Origin: Psychroserpens mesophilus
GTDB lineage: Bacteria; Bacteroidota; Bacteroidia; Flavobacteriales; Flavobacteriaceae
Direction: 5' to 3'
Assembly: GCF_000826645.1 (NCBI RefSeq)
Contig: NZ_JXJP01000008.1
Location: 434,001-498,000, forward strand
DNA length: 64,000 bases
In this document: positions 1 through 6,614 of the stretch, in pieces
How positions within the stretch are numbered: position 1 is the stretch's first letter
How the letters are laid out: each line of letters opens with the position of its first letter
Program-made: the position numbers and the translations under genes
The notes under the pieces: model-generated
Databases searched by the model: none
What the model saw: the letters and a program-made list of their open reading frames with translations, nothing else
Told to the model about the DNA's origin: nothing

Positions 1-150
1 TTTATCAATGGTAGCTGATGCTATTAAATCGTATTCGGTATCTGAAATTTTTTCTACTGAAGCCTTCCATATTACAGGCTCAAACACCTGAGCTTTAACG
101 ATATTAGAACATACGATAAAACTACAAAGTATTAATATTAGGTTTTTCAT
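1..150 (-). CDS. DsbD-like thiol:disulfide interchange protein, N-terminal fragment
   Basis: Only the first 50 codons lie in the window; the rest runs off the left edge. The protein starts at the ATG at 150 with a signal peptide (MKNLILILCSFIVCSNIVKA) and continues with a stretch containing VFEPVIWKASVEKIS and DLIASATID. This resembles the start of the periplasmic N-terminal domain of bacterial DsbD-type proteins, which pass electrons from cytoplasmic thioredoxin to periplasmic thiol proteins. The assignment rests on this short segment and on the neighbouring thioredoxin-fold and rhodanese genes on the same strand. The catalytic cysteines and membrane part cannot be seen. It could instead be only the soluble DsbD N-terminal domain fused to something else. 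Confidence 0.6.
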   Translation of the reverse strand, partial: MKNLILILCSFIVCSNIVKAQVFEPVIWKASVEKISDTEYDLIASATIDK

Positions 151-251
151 TAGTAATAATTAGGTGTTGAAAGGAGCTAATTTAAAAAAAACCTAGGGAT
201 TAATAGAGCGTATTAAGTGATGATTAACAAATATCAATCTTCTCAACATAA

Positions 252-280
252 AAAAACCGAACATTATGCTCGGTTTATTT
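252..280 (-). terminator. Rho-independent terminator of the rhodanese genes
   Basis: Inverted repeat AAACCGA / TCGGTTT with a 9-nt loop, flanked by A and T runs. It lies 17 bp past the stop of the minus-strand rhodanese lipoprotein gene, so it separates that gene from the DsbD-like gene. The A run on the plus strand gives the U tract for minus-strand transcripts. Confidence 0.7.
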
Positions 281-296
281 ATTCAATATTGACTTA

Positions 297-695
297 TTAA
301 TTGAAAGTTTCAATTTCAAATCCTTCAAATTTCCATTTTGTAATACCTCCTTCTAGGTCATAAATTTTTACAAATCCAGCTTTTTTAAGTTTTTCAGAAC
401 ACTTTGCACTGCGACCACCAGACTTACAATATAGAATAACAGGCTTTGTTTTATCTAATTTCGTGATATCTTCATCAAACGTTGGTGAGTTAAAGTCGAT
501 ATTTTGAGAATTATCAATAAAACCATTTTTGTATTCTTCTGGAGTTCTAACATCTACAATTTGCACATCATCTAATTCTAAAAGTGTTTGCATTTCTTCT
601 GGAGAAATAACTTTAATTTCAGATTGGGTTTCATTTGCACAATTGGTAAGTGATAAGGCAAATAAAAGACTTAAAAAGATTGTGATTTTTTTCAT
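297..695 (-). CDS. Rhodanese-like domain lipoprotein
   Basis: 132-residue protein with a lipoprotein signal sequence (lipobox LTNC, lipidated Cys19) followed by a single rhodanese domain. Motifs seen are VQIVDVRTPEEY near residue 45, the active-site loop CKSGGRS with Cys90 as the expected persulfide-carrying residue, and GGITKW near the C-terminus. It is probably anchored in the periplasm or outer membrane and transfers sulfane sulfur or acts in thiol redox chemistry; the substrate is unknown. It starts 11 bp downstream of a second rhodanese gene on the same strand, so the two probably form one transcript ending at the hairpin at 252-280. Confidence 0.85.
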   Translation of the reverse strand: MKKITIFLSLLFALSLTNCANETQSEIKVISPEEMQTLLELDDVQIVDVRTPEEYKNGFIDNSQNIDFNSPTFDEDITKLDKTKPVILYCKSGGRSAKCSEKLKKAGFVKIYDLEGGITKWKFEGFEIETFN

Positions 696-706
696 TTTTG
701 ATTGAT

Positions 707-1021
707 TTATAAAGAGGACACTTCACCTTGCCATTCATTGAAGCCTCCTAATAGGTTGTATGTTTTATTAAAACCGAGTTGATTCATCACTGCACATGCT
801 TGTCCGCTTCTTGCTCCTGCTTTACAATAGATAAAATAGCTCTTTGTTTTATCGAGTTGCTGAACCTCATCAATAAAACCTTGTCCTTTAAAAATATCTA
901 TATGAATTGCATTAGGAATAATTCCTTGAGCAACTTCTTCTGGTGTTCTAACGTCTAAAACTAAAGCATTATTATCTGCTTCTAGTTTCGCCTTCCACTC
1001 TTGCTGTGTTAAATCTGCCAT
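707..1021 (-). CDS. Cytoplasmic single-domain rhodanese
   Basis: 104 residues, essentially one rhodanese domain without a signal peptide. VLDVRTPEE lies around residues 21-29, the active-site loop is CKAGARS with Cys66, and NLLGGFNEW is near the end. Single-domain rhodaneses of the GlpE/PspE type carry a persulfide on this cysteine. It is cytoplasmic and paired with the lipoprotein rhodanese immediately downstream, giving one copy on each side of the inner membrane. Such pairs may deal with sulfide-derived sulfur; this window also carries an SQR-like/TusE/DsrE-like operon at 56051-58166. The pathway assignment is an inference. Confidence 0.85.
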   Translation of the reverse strand: MADLTQQEWKAKLEADNNALVLDVRTPEEVAQGIIPNAIHIDIFKGQGFIDEVQQLDKTKSYFIYCKAGARSGQACAVMNQLGFNKTYNLLGGFNEWQGEVSSL

Positions 1022-1085
1022 AATAATTATATAAAATAGTAAGTATCAAAAATCATGCAAATTTAACGTTTCCTTGTGATAAAGA

Positions 1086-1120
1086 CGAAAAAAAATCCGA
1101 AGTGTTACACTTCGGATTGT
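1086..1120 (-). terminator. Rho-independent terminator of the redoxin operon
   Basis: Perfect 11-bp inverted repeat (AATCCGAAGTG at 1094-1104 and its complement at 1108-1118) with a 3-nt loop. On the minus strand it is followed by a run of T. It lies 22 bp past the stop of the redoxin gene. Confidence 0.85.
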
Positions 1121-1141
1121 TAAAATGATATATTTTATAAC

Positions 1142-1756
1142 TTATACTTTAATTGAACAGCCTATAGCTCTGGTTTGGGTTTCTTTAATTTCTTTACCTG
1201 AAAGTAAGGCATCTACGGCATCTTCAACGTATGTTGTATTTACAGCACTCGCATCTTGGTAATTATCATCAATAGCTCCAATGTATTTCACAATATTACC
1301 TTTATTTGTTTTCTGAAGAATATAAACATGAGGTGTTTTAGTGGCACCATACTGCGGATAAATTTTCTGACCTTCATCCATTAAGTAAGGGAAAGTAAAT
1401 CCTTTAGCTTTAGCTCGAGCTTTCATAGCTTCCATATTATCTCCAGGTTTAACATCAGTATTATTTGGCATAATAGCCACTACTGGGTAACCTTGATCTG
1501 CATACTTTTTATTTAAAGCCTCAATGCGATCTTCATAGGCTACGGCATACGGACACGTATTACATGTGAATATAACAATAAACCCTTTAGCAGCTTTAAA
1601 ATCGGATAAGGAAACAGTCTTACCATCAATGTTTTCAAGTTCAAAATCTGTAGCGACATCACCAATATGATAGCCATGGCCTCCACCAAAAAAGGTAAAA
1701 GACGACAAAATAGCAATAGTGAATAATGCAAAAAATGTTTTTAATGTGATTTTCAT
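1142..1756 (-). CDS. Thioredoxin-fold redoxin (AhpC/TSA-like), exported
   Basis: 204 residues with an N-terminal hydrophobic signal (residues 5-22) and a redoxin fold. The redox motif is Cys65-Asn-Thr-Cys68-Pro, and the cis-proline loop TPHVY is at residues 141-145. This family is usually annotated simply as thioredoxin family protein; its partner is unknown. The signal sequence and the adjacent TlpA-like gene point to a periplasmic role in thiol reduction or peroxide handling. A third cysteine lies in the C-terminal tail (AIGCSIKV). It starts 9 bp after the tlpA-like stop and ends at the hairpin 1086-1120, so the pair forms an operon. Confidence 0.8.
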   Translation of the reverse strand: MKITLKTFFALFTIAILSSFTFFGGGHGYHIGDVATDFELENIDGKTVSLSDFKAAKGFIVIFTCNTCPYAVAYEDRIEALNKKYADQGYPVVAIMPNNTDVKPGDNMEAMKARAKAKGFTFPYLMDEGQKIYPQYGATKTPHVYILQKTNKGNIVKYIGAIDDNYQDASAVNTTYVEDAVDALLSGKEIKETQTRAIGCSIKV

Positions 1757-1765
1757 GTGTTTTTA

Positions 1766-2281
1766 TTATTTAAGAAATTGTTTGACTTCGGTTTCTAATT
1801 CGTCATAATTAAATGACTTTTCGTAAAATTTACGTTCATTTTTATTAAAAATAATGGTTGCTGGAATTGCCCCTGTCCAACTTTCATCTACTTTAGGAAT
1901 CCAGGTGTTAGAATCTACATCGTTTAAAGCAACTACTTTAGATTGTAAATTATTCTTTTCAATATAAGGCTTAAGTTTGCTTTCGTATTTACTCGGAAAA
2001 TCTAAACTGACTAAAATGACTTCAACTTCATTTGCATATGCCTTATTCAGCTTTTCAAAATATGGTAATTCTTTTACACATGGCGCGCACCAAGTGGCCC
2101 AAAAATTAATCACATAGGTTTTATCATCAGTGGTACTTAAAAATTTCTCAAGCCCATTAAAGTCATAAATATCCAGTGTAAATGCAGTGGATTGAGCCTG
2201 ATTTATTTCTTTCACGGCATCGTTCTTCTCGTCTTTACATGAGAACAGCGACAATAAAACAAAAATTGCGACATACTTCAT
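1766..2281 (-). CDS. TlpA-family thioredoxin-like lipoprotein
   Basis: 171-residue lipoprotein (LFSC, lipidated Cys15) with a thioredoxin fold. It contains NFWATWCAPC with redox cysteines 65 and 68, and GAIPATIIF, whose Pro140 is the cis-proline. Proteins of the TlpA/ResA group reduce disulfides outside the cytoplasmic membrane, for instance during cytochrome c maturation, and draw electrons from DsbD-like proteins; one such gene begins at 150 on the same strand. It is first in a two-gene minus-strand operon with the redoxin. Its start is 102 bp from the divergent marR start, so both promoters must lie in this short gap. Confidence 0.85.
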   Translation of the reverse strand: MKYVAIFVLLSLFSCKDEKNDAVKEINQAQSTAFTLDIYDFNGLEKFLSTTDDKTYVINFWATWCAPCVKELPYFEKLNKAYANEVEVILVSLDFPSKYESKLKPYIEKNNLQSKVVALNDVDSNTWIPKVDESWTGAIPATIIFNKNERKFYEKSFNYDELETEVKQFLK

Positions 2282-2362
2282 GTTATAAAGTTATTAATCC
2301 TACTATCGCAATGTAAAACTTTAACAAAATATTAAATAAACAATTCAAATTTCGCATTACAT

Positions 2363-2374
2363 TTGTATATACAA
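2363..2374. promoter_or_regulatory. Perfect 12-bp palindrome in the marR / tlpA-like intergenic region, candidate MarR operator
   Basis: TTGTATATACAA is identical to its reverse complement. It lies 9 bp upstream of the marR ATG and overlaps a -7-like box TACATTTG (2358-2365) of the flavobacterial TAnnTTTG type. MarR/OhrR-family operators are commonly AT-rich palindromes with TTG/CAA ends overlapping the promoter, so autoregulation is plausible. No -33 box is obvious. Binding is inferred only from position and symmetry. Confidence 0.45.
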
Positions 2375-2383
2375 TTGTTGTAC

Positions 2384-2839
2384 ATGAAAGAATTAGAACA
2401 ACTATTACAAACAAAATCTGAGATTCCGTTAGCCAGAAAAACATTGTTGAACATATTTTATACAAGTATGTTATTTAAAGATGTGCTATCTAATACTCTA
2501 AAACCTTTCGACATTTCTGTAGAACAATTCAACGTTCTAAGAATTTTAAGAGGTCAACATCCTAATGCGCTCAATTTGCAAGACATTCAAGAACGAATGA
2601 TTAGTAAAATGAGCAATACAACACGACTCGTCGACAAATTAATATTGAAAACATATGTAGAACGTTTTACATGTGAAAAAAACAGAAGAAAAGTTGAAAT
2701 TTTTATTACTGAAGAAGGCTTAAAACTACTTAGCCAATTAGATCCAATAATTAACAAAACAGAGGAAGATTTAATTAATGTTCTATCTCATAATGAATTA
2801 GAAACCATTAATAATCTAATAAACAAACTTAGAAGCTAA
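2384..2839 (+). CDS. MarR-family transcriptional regulator
   Basis: 151 residues with a winged-helix fold. The helix-turn-helix region reads around LNLQDIQERMISKMSNTTRLVDKL, followed by a wing with basic residues (CEKNRRKVEIFITEEG). The ATG at 2384 is preferred over an in-frame TTG at 2363 because the latter lies inside the probable -7 box and operator. Downstream lie a nitroreductase-like gene (48 bp gap) and yceI. MarR proteins often control nearby redox or stress genes in response to phenolics or oxidants. The inducer is unknown. Confidence 0.85.
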   Translation: MKELEQLLQTKSEIPLARKTLLNIFYTSMLFKDVLSNTLKPFDISVEQFNVLRILRGQHPNALNLQDIQERMISKMSNTTRLVDKLILKTYVERFTCEKNRRKVEIFITEEGLKLLSQLDPIINKTEEDLINVLSHNELETINNLINKLRS

Positions 2840-2887
2840 TTTTTCACATCCACCAATCCATTTATAATAATAACCTTTAAATAAACT

Positions 2888-3520
2888 ATGAATACATTGA
2901 TAGAAAAATTAAAATGGCGTTATGCCACCAAACTATTTGACCGTTCAAAAACTATAAGTTCTGAAGATTTAGAAACTTTGAAAAATGCAATGCAATTGAC
3001 TGCATCGTCTTATGGTCTGCAACCTTATGAAATTCTAATTATAGACAATAAAGATTTGCGTAGCAAACTTAGAGCTGCCTCTTGGAATCAACCACAAATT
3101 GAAGATGCTTCACATATGGTTGTTATTGCTAATATGACCGATTTTGGCGACGAATTAGTAGATAACTACATTGATAATGTAGCTGAAACACGAGGAATGA
3201 GTAAAGAAGATTTGAAAGATTATGCACAAATGATGAAATCATCGCTTAAACCATTAACTCAAGAGCAAAAAGCTAGTTGGACTTCAAATCAAGCCTACAT
3301 TGTGCTTGGTAATTTATTAGCAGCAGCAGCAGAATTAAAAATTGACGCTTGTCCGATGGAAGGCTTTAGCAATGAAGACTACAACACGCTATTAGATCTG
3401 AATTCAAAAAAACTTAACGCAGCTGTAGTTATTACTTTAGGCTACCGATCTGATGACGACAAAACACAACATTACAAAAAAGTTAGAACACCTGAAAATA
3501 AATTATTTACAACTATATAA
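2888..3520 (+). CDS. NAD(P)H-dependent nitroreductase-family oxidoreductase
   Basis: 210 residues, matching the NfsB-like FMN-dependent nitroreductase family in length and pattern. The N-terminus LKWRYATKLFDRSKTIS is the family's start motif, and SSYGLQPYEILII and QPQIEDASHMVVIA form part of the flavin site. ACPMEGFS and NAAVVITLGYRSDDD lie near the C-terminus. Such enzymes reduce nitroaromatics, quinones or flavins with NAD(P)H in the cytoplasm. It lies between marR and yceI, a gene order compatible with a MarR-controlled redox-stress operon. The natural substrate cannot be told from sequence. Confidence 0.85.
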   Translation: MNTLIEKLKWRYATKLFDRSKTISSEDLETLKNAMQLTASSYGLQPYEILIIDNKDLRSKLRAASWNQPQIEDASHMVVIANMTDFGDELVDNYIDNVAETRGMSKEDLKDYAQMMKSSLKPLTQEQKASWTSNQAYIVLGNLLAAAAELKIDACPMEGFSNEDYNTLLDLNSKKLNAAVVITLGYRSDDDKTQHYKKVRTPENKLFTTI

Positions 3521-3533
3521 ACAAAAACAAACA

Positions 3534-4109
3534 ATGAAAAACAACATTTTAAAAACCGGATTTGTCATGATTTTAGCCATGACTATTGCTTCTTTCACAA
3601 CAGTAGCAGAAAAAAGCGTGAACGTAAAAGACAGTAACATAAGCTGGAAAGGCTACAAAGTAACAGGCTCTCACGAAGGCACTATCACGTTATCAAAAGG
3701 AATATTAATGTTCGATGACAACAATAACCTGACAGGTGGGAATTTTACCATGGATATGAGTTCAATTACTGTAACCGACTTAAAAGCTGGTGAAGGAAAA
3801 GAAAAATTAGAAGGACACCTAAAGTCTGATGACTTTTTCGGAGTAAACAACCACAAACAAGCCACTTTTTCTATTAATAAAGTTGATGGCAAAAATGGAA
3901 CATACCGAGTGTATGGCGATTTAACGATTAAAGGAATCACGAAGCCAGCAACTTTTCAAATGATTGTAAAGGACAATATGGCTTCAGCTAGTTTTAAAAT
4001 TGACAGAACTAAATATGATATTAGATATGGTTCTGCAAGTTTCTTTGACGATTTAAAAGACAAAGCCATTTACGACGAATTTGATCTAAATGTAAACCTA
4101 AAGTTTTAA
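3534..4109 (+). CDS. YceI-family periplasmic lipid-binding protein
   Basis: 191 residues from the ATG at 3534, with a clear signal peptide (hydrophobic segment about residues 8-22). An upstream in-frame start would place coding sequence inside the nitroreductase gene and hide the signal peptide, so I reject it. The mature part shows the YceI beta-barrel pattern: SNISWKGYKVTGSHEGTI, the DLKAGEGKEKLEGHLKSDDFF region, and YGDLTIKGITKPATF. YceI proteins bind isoprenoid or other lipid-like molecules in the periplasm. It begins 13 bp after the nitroreductase stop, so it is co-transcribed, and ends at the terminator 4143-4175. Confidence 0.9.
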   Translation: MKNNILKTGFVMILAMTIASFTTVAEKSVNVKDSNISWKGYKVTGSHEGTITLSKGILMFDDNNNLTGGNFTMDMSSITVTDLKAGEGKEKLEGHLKSDDFFGVNNHKQATFSINKVDGKNGTYRVYGDLTIKGITKPATFQMIVKDNMASASFKIDRTKYDIRYGSASFFDDLKDKAIYDEFDLNVNLKF

Positions 4110-4142
4110 CCCTATAACTTGATTAATAGCACATTTAGAACT

Positions 4143-4175
4143 AAAGATTCCCATTCATTTGGGAATCTTTTTTTT
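4143..4175 (+). terminator. Rho-independent terminator after yceI
   Basis: Inverted repeat AAAGATTCCCA / TGGGAATCTTT with a short loop and an eight-T run. It is preceded at 4123-4134 by TTGATTAATAGC, a motif that recurs in front of several other terminators in this window. Confidence 0.85.
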
Positions 4176-4191
4176 ATTTTATAGGAATAAA

Positions 4192-4222
4192 TTTGAATTG
4201 TAATAATTCATTTCTATCTTTG
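4192..4222 (+). promoter_or_regulatory. Promoter of the trp operon
   Basis: TTTG at 4192-4195, a 19-bp spacer, and TATCTTTG at 4215-4222 match the Bacteroidota housekeeping promoter (TTTG / TAnnTTTG) very well. Transcription would start near 4229, just upstream of the leader-peptide ATG at 4238. Confidence 0.7.
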
Positions 4223-4237
4223 AACTTTATAATTATT

Positions 4238-4300
4238 ATGAACATAAATTTAAATCATACTTGGTGGTGGAATTCTCGAAAAGCAATCTTCGTGAACTAA
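4238..4300 (+). CDS. trpL: trp operon leader peptide with three tandem Trp codons
   Basis: A 20-codon reading frame with three consecutive TGG codons at 4262-4270 and a TAA at 4298. It lies between the trp promoter and a strong terminator 72 bp before trpE. This is the classical layout of ribosome-mediated attenuation: when charged Trp-tRNA is scarce the ribosome stalls at the Trp codons. The frame is too short to be a gene by other criteria, but three adjacent codons for the rarest amino acid exactly in front of the Trp operon make chance unlikely. The symbol is by functional analogy with enteric trpL, not by sequence homology. Confidence 0.85.
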   Translation: MNINLNHTWWWNSRKAIFVN

Positions 4301-4361
4301 TCCTATCGTATATTTAAAACAAAATATCAAAAAGGCTTGTCATTCACGACAAGCCTTTTTT
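4290..4361 (+). promoter_or_regulatory. trp attenuator: terminator hairpin with candidate antiterminator pairing
   Basis: The terminator is a perfect 13-bp stem (4329-4341 with 4348-4360), a 6-nt loop and a T run, ending 11 bp before the trpE ATG. A competing helix is possible: TCGTGAA at 4290-4296, inside the last leader codons, complements TTCACGA at 4343-4349, which covers the loop and the first bases of the 3' arm. A ribosome at the stop codon would hide 4290-4296 and allow termination. A ribosome stalled on the Trp codons would leave it free. The terminator is clear; the 7-bp antiterminator is my inference. Confidence 0.75.
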
Positions 4362-4372
4362 AATTTAAAAAA

Positions 4373-5773
4373 ATGAAAACATTCAGCCTTTATACACATT
4401 ACAAGAAAATTTTAGCAGACACCATTACGCCTGTCAGTATCTATCTTAAAATTAGAGATAAATATCCAAATAGTATATTGTTAGAAAGTAGTGACTATCA
4501 TGCTAATGACAATAGTTTTTCTTACATCTGTTTTAATCCAATAGCTTCTATCAAGGTCAACGATGATACCATCGAACAACACTATCCTGATGGAAGCACC
4601 AAAAAGAATTACACTGAAAAAGTTTCTGTAACCGACGAGATTCATAAATTCACAAAGCGTTTTAAAGTGAATTCTGATGAAGATTTCAAATTCATAAACA
4701 ATGGTATATTTGGTTATACAGCTTATGATGCCGTAAAATATTTTGAAGATATTGAGATTAGCAAAAAGCCAAATTCTTTAGAAATTCCTGACATTTATTA
4801 CGCAGTGTATCAAAATATAATTGCCATCAATCATTTTAAAAATGAGGCCTATATTTTTGCTCACTGCTTTGAAACTGAAAATAATATCGAAGAGATTCTT
4901 CAATTAATTAATTCTAAAAACTTTGCTTCTTATACTTTTAAAACAAACTCTAATATTAGTTCTAATCTTACAGATGCTGATTATAAAGATCAAGTTGATT
5001 TAGCAAAAAAACACTGTGCTCGAGGTGATGTCTTCCAATTGGTGTTATCAAAAAAATTCTCACAAGGTTTTAAAGGAGATGAATTTAATGTGTATCGCGC
5101 TTTACGAAGTATTAATCCGTCACCTTACCTTTTCTATTTTGATTATGGTGATTTTAAAATCTTCGGAAGTTCTCCTGAAGCGCAACTTGTAGTGAATAAA
5201 GGACTAGCCGAAATTCACCCAATCGCTGGTACGTTTAAAAGAACTGGAAATGACGAAGAAGATCAAATGCTGGCCAAAAAATTAGCGCAAGATGATAAAG
5301 AAAATGCAGAACATGTCATGTTAGTTGACTTAGCTAGAAACGACTTAAGCAGACATGGCAGTCAGGTTAAAGTAGAAACCTACAGAGAGGCACAATTTTT
5401 TTCTCACGTGATTCACCTTGTTAGTAAAGTCACAGGAAAAGTTCATAACGACACTCCTACGATGCATGTCGTTGCCGACACATTTCCTGCTGGAACCTTA
5501 AGCGGAGCTCCAAAACACAAAGCCATGCAACTCATAGAAAAATATGAGAAGACCAATAGAGCTTTCTATGGAGGCGCAATAGGATTTATGGATTTCGATG
5601 GCAATTACAATCATGCCATTATGATACGAACATTTATGAGTAAAAATCACAAATTGCACTGGCAGGCTGGTGCAGGATTAGTGTCAAAATCCAATCCAGA
5701 ACATGAATTACAAGAAGTGTATAATAAATTAGGTGCTTTAACAAAAGCGATTGAAATGGCTGAAGATATTTAA
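4373..5773 (+). CDS. trpE: Anthranilate synthase component I
   Basis: 466 residues, normal for TrpE. It converts chorismate to anthranilate, with ammonia delivered by TrpG. ILLESS at residues 35-40 is the N-terminal Trp feedback-inhibition motif that separates TrpE from PabB. The chorismate-binding domain contains FYFDYGDFKIFGSSPE, HPIAGTFKRTG, DTFPAGTLSGAPK and GGAIGFMDFDGN. It is the first structural gene after the attenuator. The 197-bp gap to trpG is long for this operon and is filled by two repeat elements. Confidence 0.95.
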   Translation: MKTFSLYTHYKKILADTITPVSIYLKIRDKYPNSILLESSDYHANDNSFSYICFNPIASIKVNDDTIEQHYPDGSTKKNYTEKVSVTDEIHKFTKRFKVNSDEDFKFINNGIFGYTAYDAVKYFEDIEISKKPNSLEIPDIYYAVYQNIIAINHFKNEAYIFAHCFETENNIEEILQLINSKNFASYTFKTNSNISSNLTDADYKDQVDLAKKHCARGDVFQLVLSKKFSQGFKGDEFNVYRALRSINPSPYLFYFDYGDFKIFGSSPEAQLVVNKGLAEIHPIAGTFKRTGNDEEDQMLAKKLAQDDKENAEHVMLVDLARNDLSRHGSQVKVETYREAQFFSHVIHLVSKVTGKVHNDTPTMHVVADTFPAGTLSGAPKHKAMQLIEKYEKTNRAFYGGAIGFMDFDGNYNHAIMIRTFMSKNHKLHWQAGAGLVSKSNPEHELQEVYNKLGALTKAIEMAEDI

Positions 5774-5776
5774 ATT

Positions 5777-5858
5777 TATGGCGTTACCACAAGGGTCAGG
5801 CTTTCAAGGCTCGCTATCAAAGATGAGCTCAAACAAACCTTTCAATCCTTAACGCAAA
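5777..5858 (+). repeat. 82-bp dispersed repeat, family A copy 1
   Basis: Starts 3 bp after the trpE stop with TATGGCGTTACCACAAGGGT and ends with CCTTAACGCAAA. A second copy at 10521-10602, in the same orientation, differs at a single position. A diverged relative on the other strand at 24893-24985 shares the GGCGTTACC, GGGTC-GGCTTTC and CGCTAT blocks. No reading frame is evident. It is probably a non-coding interspersed repeat. Confidence 0.85.
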
Positions 5859-5905
5859 GCAGAACAAAACAGAAGACTTTGAGTAAAGAATATAGAAAAA
5901 ACAAA

Positions 5906-5962
5906 TGTCATTCCGCACTTGATGCGGAATCCAACATAAATTAAAACACCTGCTTTCGCAGG
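5906..5962 (+). repeat. Palindromic repeat in the trpE-trpG gap
   Basis: Two hairpins in series. ATTCCGCA / TGCGGAAT (5910-5930) is preceded by GTC, and CCTGC / GCAGG (5949-5962) lies 8 bp before the trpG ATG. The same modules recur at 6542-6609, in trpF, and as single hairpins elsewhere in the window, so this belongs to a mobile-like family of short palindromic elements. Confidence 0.75.
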
Positions 5963-5970
5963 CATAAATT

Positions 5971-6534
5971 ATGAAAGTATTAGTAATAGACAACTACGAC
6001 AGCTTCACTTACAATTTAGTCCATTATTTAGAGGATTTAAACTGCGAAGTAACTGTAAAACGAAACGACAAACTAAGCCTTGAGGAAGTCGATGCTTTTC
6101 AAAAAATTGTACTCTCTCCTGGACCAGGAATTCCTGATGAAGCCGGACTTTTAAAAGCCATCATCAAACGGTATGCACCAACCAAAAGTATTTTAGGTGT
6201 TTGTCTTGGCCAACAAGCTATTGGAGAAGTTTTTGGAGGTTCACTCGTTAATCTTGAAGAGGTATTTCATGGCGTAGCAACACCTGTTGAAATTACGGTA
6301 GATGATGAACCTTTATTCAAAAACATGGATAAAACCATTAGCGTTGGTCGCTACCATTCATGGGTTGTTGACGCAAATTTACCAGAAGTATTAGAAGCTA
6401 CGTCTTTCGATAATAACGGACAAGTCATGTCGTTAAGACATCGGTTTTACGATGTGAAAGGTGTGCAATACCATCCTGAATCGGTATTGACACCAAACGG
6501 AAAACAAATTTTAGAAAATTGGGTGAATAGCTAA
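5971..6534 (+). CDS. trpG: Anthranilate synthase component II (glutamine amidotransferase)
   Basis: 187 residues, a class I glutamine amidotransferase domain. The N-terminus VLVIDNYDSFTYNL is typical, LSPGPGIP forms the oxyanion strand, GVCLGQQAIGE carries the nucleophile Cys78, and GVQYHPES holds His168 and Glu170 of the triad. It supplies ammonia from glutamine to TrpE. Its place between trpE and trpD assigns it to tryptophan synthesis, although such subunits can also serve folate synthesis (PabA). No other amidotransferase partner is present in the window. Confidence 0.93.
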   Translation: MKVLVIDNYDSFTYNLVHYLEDLNCEVTVKRNDKLSLEEVDAFQKIVLSPGPGIPDEAGLLKAIIKRYAPTKSILGVCLGQQAIGEVFGGSLVNLEEVFHGVATPVEITVDDEPLFKNMDKTISVGRYHSWVVDANLPEVLEATSFDNNGQVMSLRHRFYDVKGVQYHPESVLTPNGKQILENWVNS

Positions 6535-6539
6535 CACTA

Positions 6540-6610
6540 TAATTCCGCACTTGATGCGGATCTATTAAAAATGAAGTTAAATTAAAAAGATTTCTGCCTT
6601 CACAGAAATA
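6540..6610 (+). repeat. Palindromic repeat in the trpG-trpD gap
   Basis: ATTCCGCA / TGCGGAT hairpin at 6542-6561 and ATTTCTG / CAGAAAT hairpin at 6590-6609, the latter ending 5 bp before the trpD ATG. It has the same two-module layout as the element at 5906-5962 but a different second arm. Confidence 0.7.
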
Positions 6611-6614
6611 GAAT

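Noticed and set aside
4238-4372. A T-box riboswitch or a TRAP-type site in front of trpE.
   Set aside because: No T-box core sequence and no series of GAG/UAG triplets is present. A leader peptide with Trp codons explains the region better.
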